The notes under the pieces: generated by a model | Seen by the model: the letters and a program-made list of their open reading frames with translations, nothing else | Told to the model about the DNA's origin: nothing | Database searches by the model: none | In this document: piece by piece, positions 28,328 to 34,042 of the stretch | How the letters are laid out: each line of letters opens with the position of its first letter | Numbering within the stretch: position 1 is the first letter of the stretch | Assembly (NCBI RefSeq): GCF_015207605.1 | Contig: NZ_JADEWO010000061.1 | Coordinates: 1 to 34,042, forward strand | Direction: 5' to 3' | Source of the DNA: Oculatella sp. LEGE 06141 | GTDB taxonomy: Bacteria > Cyanobacteriota > Cyanobacteriia > Elainellales > Elainellaceae | Length of the DNA stretch: 34,042 nt | Translations under genes and position numbers: made by a program

Positions 28328-28681
28328 CTATGCTGATTCTTTGGCTGATTCTTTTTCTTTAGATGACTCTTTGGTGGCGTTGTGTGCTGCCTTTGCATCC
28401 TGATGGGCGACTGCTGCATCACGCTTTGCACCACTATTCGCCCCTGTATCCCCAGTTACTGGCTCAATGCTAACGATAGTACCGCCCAGGCGACCAATGC
28501 GCTGCATTTCCTCATTCATCCGGTTATAGGGAACGGTAATTACAGCATTACCACTACGACGAATGGGATAGCTGAGCTTGTCCGATTGATACGTCTGACG
28601 CAGTCCCCTTACTTCAAAGCGATACATCCGGGTCGCTGTATCACTGAAACTTGCACTTCCCTGTGAGCCTTGACCAAACAT
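28328..28681 (-). CDS. cpcD: Rod-capping linker CpcD with a charged Ala/Lys/Glu tail
   Basis: A small linker that caps the distal end of phycocyanin rods. The CpcD domain occupies about residues 18-75 of 117 (RMYRFEVRGLRQT, PIRRSGNAVITVPYNRMN, RIGRLGGTIVSIEP) and resembles Anabaena CpcD closely, including the RRSG and RLGGTIV blocks. Typical CpcD proteins are about 80 residues; here a 40-residue tail rich in Ala, Lys, Glu and Ser follows (78-117), probably a disordered or single helix. The ATG at 28681 begins MFGQGSQGS. It lies 87 bp before cpcE and 130 bp after the second CpcD-like gene. Confidence 0.88.
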   Translation of the reverse strand: MFGQGSQGSASFSDTATRMYRFEVRGLRQTYQSDKLSYPIRRSGNAVITVPYNRMNEEMQRIGRLGGTIVSIEPVTGDTGANSGAKRDAAVAHQDAKAAHNATKESSKEKESAKESA

Positions 28682-28811
28682 GGATATAGCCCCTATGAAT
28701 AACTTAATAGACGCGAACAAATCTGCCAGCCTGCTTTAGAGACTTGCTATCAACTTCTCTTGAAGCTGGCAACAGTGGGATAACGTTGACTGCTTTAAGC
28801 ACTCAACTACT

Positions 28812-29057
28812 TCAAGAAGCAGGTGTAATACTGGTGATTTTGCCACCCATGCGATGAATCTGCTGCATTCTCGGCAGCATTTGCTCAAAGGGAACCAGAA
28901 ATGCAGTACTACTGTGACGCACGCTGGGATAGCCGGGCTGACAAACTCCAGTCACTTCAAGCCGATAAACCCGGCTGCTTTCAGTCCAAGAGCCGCCTAA
29001 ACATGCATTTGGAGTAGCATCTTGAGAGATTGAACTAAAGCTGGCGTTGCTAGACAT
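28812..29057 (-). CDS. CpcD-domain linker resembling the tail of CpcC
   Basis: An 81-residue protein that is almost entirely a CpcD domain ([38 protein letters not shown]). By hand alignment, 42 of 61 residues from LGGS onward are identical to the C-terminal domain of the adjacent CpcC, far closer than to the genuine CpcD at 28328-28681. It is therefore best read as a CpcC tail duplicate, or the remnant of a second cpcC that has lost its linker domain, still with an intact start and reading frame. It could cap rods or compete with CpcC for the same site. It follows cpcC by 122 bp, across an 11-bp-stem hairpin. Confidence 0.85.
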   Translation of the reverse strand: MSSNASFSSISQDATPNACLGGSWTESSRVYRLEVTGVCQPGYPSVRHSSTAFLVPFEQMLPRMQQIHRMGGKITSITPAS

Positions 29058-29116
29058 TGCAAAAATAGCTCCTACTGCAAATGGTCAAATTAAGGTTGAA
29101 AACAGCTACGAGTAGA

Positions 29117-29162
29117 CGTTGGTTGTGAGCGATCGCCTTCGATGAACAACCCACAACCAACG
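29117..29162 (-). promoter_or_regulatory. Hairpin between cpcC and the CpcD-like gene
   Basis: An 11-bp perfect stem (CGTTGGTTGTG / CACAACCAACG) closes a 24-nt loop that contains a HIP1 octamer. No T-run follows on the minus strand, so it is more likely to stabilise the upstream mRNA or direct processing than to terminate. Confidence 0.6.
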
Positions 29163-29179
29163 AATTAGAGATAGAGCGT

Positions 29180-30055
29180 TTAAGCCGGTGAGACGCTAAC
29201 AATTCTGCCGCCCATCCGGTGAATTTGCTGCATTTTAGGTAGCATTTGCTCTACAGGAACCAGGAATGCCTTGTTGCTGCGGCGAACTCTGGGGTAACCC
29301 GGCTCGCGAATTCCTGCAACTTCAAGCCGATAAATCCGTCCGGCTTCACCATAGGAACCGCCCAGGGCTTTGTTGGGCGTATCGCTGGAACCTGCCCCAT
29401 GAAACCCACCCATTGATCCAGAGGTGGTTGGCTTGATAATAGTAGAAGCCCGGTTCTGAGCCAGTTCCCGGAAGACATGAGGAGACCGACCCGCCGCTTG
29501 ACCGCGATCGCTGCTGGCATAGCCCCGGTAGAGACGAAACATGCGAGTAAAGCCAGTGGTTCTTACACCCGGATCAACCGAGAACCCACGATAGTAAGGA
29601 ACAACATTGTTACCGAAATTTTGTTCGTATTCCACGCTATCAATGTAGGAGTCGATCTCCGCATCGTAGCCTTTTTCGTTGTAAATGTTGAGGTGATAGT
29701 TAACTTCAGATTCCTCATAGGGAGCGCGTCCCAACAAGTGCTTGTAGCTCAGTTCGATAAAACGGGTATTAGAATTCCGGTAAAGAAACTTGTTTTTGTA
29801 TAGCTCTGACTTAGCGATCGCCCGTACAAAATCGCGTACAGTGATATTTCCTCTGCGAAGTTGAGATTCAGGGTTGGTCAAACGCTCGGATTCCATCACA
29901 TAGTCGTTTCCCAAGACCTGACGATAGGCTGCTCGAATCACAAGCTGCACATCATCTTCTGTCCAATCAGGCCGCAGTTCTACCGTTGTTTGATCGAACG
30001 CAGAAACCCCTAACCTTCCTGCTGCTGCTAAGTTAGCTGCTACAAGACCACTCAT
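29180..30055 (-). CDS. cpcC: Phycobilisome rod linker CpcC
   Basis: The rod linker that stacks phycocyanin hexamers. The 291-residue protein has an N-terminal linker domain (about 20-185: [61 protein letters not shown]) and a C-terminal CpcD-type domain (about 230-291: [40 protein letters not shown]), the standard CpcC layout. The start [17 protein letters not shown] is conserved. It follows cpcA by 132 bp, after an attenuator-like hairpin that should lower linker output relative to the pigment subunits. Confidence 0.95.
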   Translation of the reverse strand: MSGLVAANLAAAGRLGVSAFDQTTVELRPDWTEDDVQLVIRAAYRQVLGNDYVMESERLTNPESQLRRGNITVRDFVRAIAKSELYKNKFLYRNSNTRFIELSYKHLLGRAPYEESEVNYHLNIYNEKGYDAEIDSYIDSVEYEQNFGNNVVPYYRGFSVDPGVRTTGFTRMFRLYRGYASSDRGQAAGRSPHVFRELAQNRASTIIKPTTSGSMGGFHGAGSSDTPNKALGGSYGEAGRIYRLEVAGIREPGYPRVRRSNKAFLVPVEQMLPKMQQIHRMGGRIVSVSPA

Positions 30056-30105
30056 ACCCGCTCTCCCAAATGCAACATTTTGAAATTTTTTATCAACAAA
30101 ATGAG

Positions 30106-30174
30106 AAAAACAATGCCCGGAAAAATTAGCAACTGCTCGTAACTAAACCAACACTCGCTTAATTCTTCCGGGCA
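30106..30174 (-). terminator. Attenuator-like terminator after cpcBA
   Basis: On the minus strand, 13 nt after the cpcA stop, a 14-bp stem with one mismatch (outer part TGCCCGGAA / TTCCGGGCA; arms 30114-30127 and 30161-30174) closes a 33-nt loop and is followed by TTGTTTTTC. Partial termination here would give an abundant cpcBA transcript and less read-through into the linkers, as known for cpc operons. Confidence 0.75.
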
Positions 30175-30187
30175 AAACGCCTAAAGA

Positions 30188-30676
30188 TTAGCTCAGGGCG
30201 TTGATGGCATAGTCAATGTAAGCATTAGCTTCCACAGCAGCCTGACCGGTGATACCATGATTCGCTTTGATGTGCTTCAGAGCTTCAACATACCAGCTAT
30301 TGGAGAGGTCGAACGTCCGGTGCATTTCATCCAAACCAGCGAGCAAGTACTCATCCAGAGGACCTGTACCACCAGCAACCAAGCAGTAGGTAACAATCCG
30401 CAGGTAGTAGCCGATATCGCGGGAACACTTGGACTTACCACGAGAATCAGAAGCGAAGTTAGCACCTTGCTGCTGAGTGGTGTAAGGGAACTTTTGGTAA
30501 ACGGCGTTAGCAGCACCGTCAATCAACTTCTGAGCGTTGTTGGTGAGAGTGCGAGCTGCTTCCATTGCAGCGGCAGCACGCTCATAGCGACCAAACACTT
30601 GGTGCATTTCAGCATTGCTCAGAAAACGACCTTGGGTATCGGCAGAAGCGATCGCCTCAGTGATGGGGGTCTTCAT
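30188..30676 (-). CDS. cpcA: C-phycocyanin alpha subunit
   Basis: The alpha pigment subunit of the phycobilisome rod, 162 residues, the normal length. The start [20 protein letters not shown] is conserved and preceded by GGGAGA. The bilin-attachment residue is Cys84 in [14 protein letters not shown], the substrate of the CpcE/CpcF lyase encoded downstream. The C-terminal [20 protein letters not shown] block is standard. It forms hexamers with CpcB. The 148-nt spacer from cpcB contains an 8-bp inverted repeat (30734-30741 with 30803-30810). Confidence 0.98.
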   Translation of the reverse strand: MKTPITEAIASADTQGRFLSNAEMHQVFGRYERAAAAMEAARTLTNNAQKLIDGAANAVYQKFPYTTQQQGANFASDSRGKSKCSRDIGYYLRIVTYCLVAGGTGPLDEYLLAGLDEMHRTFDLSNSWYVEALKHIKANHGITGQAAVEANAYIDYAINALS

Positions 30677-30824
30677 AGTTGAGATATCTCCCTAAATATG
30701 TCCTTGAAGTTTTCGTTGAAAAAGGATGTAGCTGTTAGCTGTTTACCATTGGCCAGCAGCTTCCAGCGTTGGCATTGCATGAGACTTATAACCAAACGCC
30801 ATCAGCTAACTACTAGCTGCTGAA

Positions 30825-31343
30825 TTAACCTACAGCAGAAGCAGCGCGATCAAAGTAGCTACCCAACTCAGACATCAGTTGGTTGCAGTCGCCCTTGGTG
30901 ATGCCGCTGGGGTCGTTAGCAACTGAGATTGCAGCATCTTTCATCTTTTGAACGCCAGCAGCAACGGAACCACCGGGAACGCCTAACGCCTGGTATGTTT
31001 CCCGCAGACCATTGAGGCAACGATCATCCAGAACGCTAGCATCGCCAGCCAACATGGCGTAGGTTACATAGCGCAAGATAATTTCCATATCGCGCAAGCA
31101 AGCAGCCATACGGCGGTTGGTGTATGCATTTCCACCGGGCTGGATGAGCTGAGGCTGCTCCTCAAACAAAGCGCGAGCGGCATTAGCAACGATGGTGGAA
31201 GCGTTTCCGGTAATGCGGTTAACAGTATCCAAACGCTTATTGCCCTCTTTCACCATGTTGGTTAGAGCATCAAGCTGGGAACCGCTCAGGAATTCACCCT
31301 TGGCATCGGCTTGAGAAACAACTTTGGCGAATGCATCTAACAT
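30825..31343 (-). CDS. cpcB: C-phycocyanin beta subunit
   Basis: The first gene of the operon, 172 residues. Bilin cysteines are Cys82 ([17 protein letters not shown]) and Cys153 (KGDCNQL), and Asn72 in GGNAYTN is the usual methyl-asparagine site. The start [18 protein letters not shown] is conserved and AGGAGA lies upstream in the leader. Together with CpcA it makes the alpha-beta monomer of phycocyanin. The bilin at Cys82 and Cys153 would need S- and T-type lyases, which are not in this window. A 578-bp gap upstream is expected to hold the light-regulated promoter. Confidence 0.98.
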   Translation of the reverse strand: MLDAFAKVVSQADAKGEFLSGSQLDALTNMVKEGNKRLDTVNRITGNASTIVANAARALFEEQPQLIQPGGNAYTNRRMAACLRDMEIILRYVTYAMLAGDASVLDDRCLNGLRETYQALGVPGGSVAAGVQKMKDAAISVANDPSGITKGDCNQLMSELGSYFDRAASAVG

Positions 31344-31921
31344 GGACTCAATCTCCTACGTTTTTGGTTGAGTTCGGGTTTTTGATTAAAAACTGAAATT
31401 CTGAATTCAGCTTAAACATACTGCCGAAGCAGCGTGTAGAAGTCAGAGACAGACCCCGGTTCACTTACTGGCTCACGTCCTCACCATCCACCCGTTATCT
31501 CGATGAGTAACAAAGTGAATTAAGCAAATCTGAGAAAAGTTCACAGTTGTATGAGAAATCGAAAAACCAGTAAATCAGAGGATTATTTAACTTTTGTCTG
31601 TCATCTTTACCCTTCCGAATCCCTTTATACAATGCTGCAAAGCCTTTATTTGTTACAAGTTGTGAATTTGTATATCCCTACTCAGAACAAAGGCTGCAAC
31701 CCTTGCAAAAGGTGGGTTTCAGGGTAACGGAAAACCATTTATTAGCAATATCTCTTCACAATTAGAGTAGTATTTGTACTTATTTACCCTCGAATTCAAC
31801 ACTTTAATCTTTTCTTTTAAATCATGTGTAAGTGCTACGCTGTCGGCTTTTTAGACCTGTTTTTCGCTGCTGAGTTTATGAATTGGGTGTAAACAAACAT
31901 GAAGCAAAATGCGTGAGATTT
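31344..31921 (-). promoter_or_regulatory. Upstream region and leader of the phycocyanin operon
   Basis: A 578-bp AT-rich gap without a supported gene lies upstream of cpcB and after the pseudouridine synthase, which is on the same strand. It should contain the operon promoter and a long leader. TATAAA at 31629-31624 on the minus strand is a possible -10 box, giving a leader near 275 nt, but no -35 is correctly spaced. A CTGC-TTCG-GCAG tetraloop hairpin (31421-31432) would sit in the leader. The ribosome binding site is AGGAGA near 31352-31357. Confidence 0.55.
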
Positions 31922-32869
31922 TTAGCTTTGTAAACTAAATCGCTGCTTGAGGACTCGTAAAAGCGTCTCAAATTCTGCCGGAAGGGGGGCGATCAATTCC
32001 AGCCATTCCGTCGATAGCGGATGTTGCAATCGCAGTTTCCAGGCGTGAAGAGCCTGTCCTGTGAGGTTGACCCCTACCGAGCGGCCAGAGCCATACACCG
32101 GATCGCCTACGACCGGATGCCCTATCTGTGCTGTATGTACCCGGATTTGGTGGGTTCGTCCGGTTTCAAGCTGAAAGTGCATCAGCGTGTAGTTACCAAA
32201 CCGTTCTTTCACCTGCCAGTGGGTTACGGCTTGTCTGCCGCCCTGGTCTAACGCCACGATCGCCATCTTTTTGCGATCGACCCGATGGCGACCAATTGGC
32301 AGGTCAATTGTGCCGCTGCTGGCGGATGGGGCACCGTAAACAATCGCTAAATAGTCCCGACGCGCCGTTTTAGCCTTGAACTGCGCCTGTAAATGCTGGT
32401 GAGCCAGGTCGGTTTTAGCAATGGCGATCGCCCCACTCGTGTCTTTATCGAGTCGATGGACAATTCCTGGACGCTGCACGCCTCCGATGCCAGCCAGGTT
32501 GGGGCAATGCGCCAGTAACGCGTTCACTAAAGTGCCGTCGTAATGTCCAGGAGCCGGATGCACTACTAATCCTGCGGGCTTGTTGATGACGAGCAAATGC
32601 TCATCTTCGTACAACACATCCAAAGGAATGGCCTCTGGCTGCAATGCCATCGGTTCTGCTTCTGGAATCGACAAGGTGATGCGATCGCCATACTGGACAG
32701 CCCCTTTCTTGGATGAACAGACTTGTCCATTCACCTGCACCTGTCCCTGGTCAATCAGCTTTTGGATACGGGAGCGAGATAGCGCTGGTAACTGCTCAGA
32801 TAACCATCGATCGAGGCGATCGCTTGTTGTTTCTGCAATGAGTTCAATGGGTTCAGCCGTAATGTTCAG
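31922..32869 (-). CDS. RluD-type 23S rRNA pseudouridine synthase with S4 domain
   Basis: A RluA/RluD-family enzyme that converts uridines of 23S rRNA to pseudouridine. An N-terminal S4 RNA-binding domain (about residues 17-55, RLDRWLSEQLPALSRSRIQKL then QVQVNG) precedes the catalytic domain, with the active-site motif GIVHRLDKDTSG and the later LETGRTHQIRVH and GHPVVGDPVYG. No ATG, GTG or TTG occurs in frame upstream of the S4 domain; the first is a GTG at 32740 inside it. I therefore place the start at a CTG (32869, then NITAEPIEL), with GAGAG six bases upstream. The result is 315 residues, close to the usual length. ATT (32863) is another option. Confidence 0.8.
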   Translation of the reverse strand: MNITAEPIELIAETTSDRLDRWLSEQLPALSRSRIQKLIDQGQVQVNGQVCSSKKGAVQYGDRITLSIPEAEPMALQPEAIPLDVLYEDEHLLVINKPAGLVVHPAPGHYDGTLVNALLAHCPNLAGIGGVQRPGIVHRLDKDTSGAIAIAKTDLAHQHLQAQFKAKTARRDYLAIVYGAPSASSGTIDLPIGRHRVDRKKMAIVALDQGGRQAVTHWQVKERFGNYTLMHFQLETGRTHQIRVHTAQIGHPVVGDPVYGSGRSVGVNLTGQALHAWKLRLQHPLSTEWLELIAPLPAEFETLLRVLKQRFSLQS

Positions 32870-32944
32870 AAGATGCTCTCTACAATCAGGACTATCAATT
32901 CGTATTATGACGAATCGATTGCAGGGTTAGCCGATAGAAGAGAG

Positions 32945-32974
32945 CTTTAGTTAGTACCACTTTAGTTAGTACCA
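32945..32974. repeat. 15-nt perfect tandem duplication
   Basis: CTTTAGTTAGTACCA occurs twice head to tail upstream of the pseudouridine synthase. ATTGTGG is then also repeated after a short spacer. Confidence 0.9.
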
Positions 32975-33193
32975 ATTGTGGAGTTTGAATTGTGGACTAG
33001 CTCAGCACGCTAACAAGAACCCCAATAGCTAACGCAATCCAGAAGCAATGGTTTGCCGTATCTGCTGTATCAATGTCGTCGTCGCTACAAAAAAAGATTG
33101 AAGCGGCAGTGAAATGACAGAAGATACTCCACGACGAATTTTCAAACTAAGAGGATGTTTTATAAAGTCTGATTAGTGACCCGTTAGGTGTAG

Positions 33194-33282
33194 TAGGGAT
33201 GAAGCATTCGGCAGACAATTTCTCGGTTGTTCCAGCCATCCTGATTTGTAGATTGCTTCTCGCAGAGTATGCTTCGTCCCTA
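33194..33282. repeat. MITE-like element with 14-bp terminal inverted repeats
   Basis: TAGGGATGAAGCAT at 33194-33207 faces ATGCTTCGTCCCTA at 33269-33282; the two match in 13 of 14 positions as an inverted pair. The 89-bp element has TA at both outer ends and no coding capacity. Similar GGGACGAAGCATTCGG-type palindromes recur in other cyanobacterial genomes as far as I recall, so it is probably a decayed miniature element. Confidence 0.5.
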
Positions 33283-33601
33283 TCAAGACGTAAAAGATAG
33301 GTTTCAAACCCTTTCTCAGACCAAAATAGAGGCTAAGCCTCTGCGGTAGCCCAAACAAGGGGGCGGTTTGGGTAACACTTCACGCCGTTAAAGCGCTCTC
33401 TTAGAAAATAGCCCTCAAAAATTAGAAGAAAGACGGCATCACTATACGGTGAATCGTTTTACGGTGTTAGCATCAAGGGCTACTTTACTCTAGTTTCTTC
33501 TAAACGAATGTCGTTAGGAACCAATGAATAGTAAGCCAGGTTTTTGAGTAAAAATAGTCGCCAAGATACTAACGTCTCAAATCCATTCTATATAGGTAGG
33601 A

Positions 33602-34042
33602 TTACCGCGACTTTGATGGCCGACAGCGATCGCAATGTCCACACCGTTCAAACGGTATTGCTTCAAAGCCAAACGCTTTTAATAAAAACGTCCAGCGACA
33701 TGCTTTTGTGAATAAATATCGATTCATCGATTGAGTTCCTGACTTTGCAGCAGATGCCGTTGGCTGCGCCGTGGCCTGAATGCTGTAGTGGAACGGGTCT
33801 TGCCATTCCAGTTGTCCCATACTGTGCAAAAGCGCCAGGGCGATCGCCCCATCTTTAAACTGACGAGCAACCTCCTGCACCGACCCTTGAGGCGGCAACT
33901 GCCGTACCAGCCGCTGTGCCGTTTGCTGTTGTACCTTGCTTTGATTCAGAAAAAACTGTTGCCGCTGCCGATCCTCCGAATCAAGCAGTCCCGTTGGTTC
34001 GCTCACCAGGGTCACCGCCTGAGCAGGCTGCCCATCCCGTCC
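33602..34042 (-). CDS. recQ: RecQ-family DNA helicase, C-terminal part (runs off the window)
   Basis: The last 146 residues of a RecQ-type ATP-dependent 3'-5' DNA helicase, with its 5' part beyond the right edge. The first visible residues, GRDGQPAQAVTLVSEP, are helicase motif VI (GRAGRDG). A helical stretch (PPQGSVQEVARQF, IALALLHSMGQLEW) that looks like a winged helix follows, and the protein ends in a RecQ-type zinc cluster CRWTFLLKAFGF...CGHCDRC just before the stop. No HRDC domain is present, so it is a short form. Apparent starts inside this fragment, such as the GTG at 34015, are internal. Confidence 0.85.
   Translation of the reverse strand, partial: GRDGQPAQAVTLVSEPTGLLDSEDRQRQQFFLNQSKVQQQTAQRLVRQLPPQGSVQEVARQFKDGAIALALLHSMGQLEWQDPFHYSIQATAQPTASAAKSGTQSMNRYLFTKACRWTFLLKAFGFEAIPFERCGHCDRCRPSKSR

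Larger units (their letters stand above)
32870..33601. other. 732-bp gap between pseudouridine synthase and RecQ
   Basis: It holds a 15-nt tandem duplication, a small open frame for a membrane-like peptide with no normal start (32997-33146), a MITE-like inverted repeat (33194-33282), a 6-bp hairpin AGAGGC-TAA-GCCTCT (33328-33342) and a CCCAAAC/GTTTGGG inverted repeat (33350-33372). No certain gene. Confidence 0.5.

Noticed and set aside
33173-33358. 61-codon minus-strand open frame
   Set aside because: It lies across the MITE-like inverted repeat and has no domain-like sequence, so it is a chance frame.

Overview
The window is chromosomal DNA from a cyanobacterium. It carries a complete phycocyanin rod operon, a tocopherol cyclase and many cyanobacterium-type signalling proteins. 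The HIP1 octamer GCGATCGC is scattered throughout. The operon order cpcB-cpcA-cpcC-(cpcD-like)-cpcD-cpcE-cpcF-cpcG-cpcG-cpcG, with several tandem cpcG copies, resembles filamentous cyanobacteria such as Anabaena. Together with the many large sensor kinases this suggests a filamentous organism, but the genus cannot be fixed from the sequence alone.

Left part (1-8.5 kb): a possible fragment of a plus-strand gene, a membrane-anchored C45-family hydrolase (-), a secreted tandem-DUF1400 protein (+), a Ser/Thr kinase with seven WD40 repeats (-), divergent from tocopherol cyclase (+), and a membrane CHASE3-PAS-GAF histidine kinase (-). Middle part (8.7-23.5 kb): tRNA-Arg(CCU), a small HD hydrolase of the ppGpp-hydrolase type (-), a small secreted acidic protein made of eight 9-residue repeats (+), a 1371-residue hybrid histidine kinase (-), and a REC-PAS-GAF-GAF histidine kinase (+) whose C-terminal half is paralogous to the CHASE3 kinase. 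These are followed by a Lin0512-family protein, a DUF4336 protein, 6-phosphogluconate dehydrogenase (gnd, -), and several small cyanobacterial proteins. A probable small-RNA locus with a strong intrinsic terminator lies at about 22.7 kb.

Right part (23.7-31.3 kb, minus strand): the phycocyanin operon. cpcB and cpcA encode the pigment subunits. cpcC and two CpcD-type proteins are rod linkers. cpcE and cpcF form the lyase that attaches phycocyanobilin to CpcA. Three CpcG paralogues join rods to the core. Hairpins follow cpcA and cpcC, and an intrinsic terminator lies between the second and third cpcG, so expression is probably stepped along the operon. Beyond it lie an RluD-type pseudouridine synthase and the C-terminal end of a RecQ helicase that runs off the window. 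The S4 domain of the pseudouridine synthase is in frame but has no ATG, GTG or TTG start.

I found no CRISPR array, prophage, insertion sequence or obvious defence island. The unusual content is at small scale: a CpcD-like gene that looks like the tail of cpcC, a nonapeptide-repeat secreted protein, a possible two-hairpin sRNA, a degenerate MITE-like inverted repeat, and short perfect tandem duplications in many intergenic gaps.
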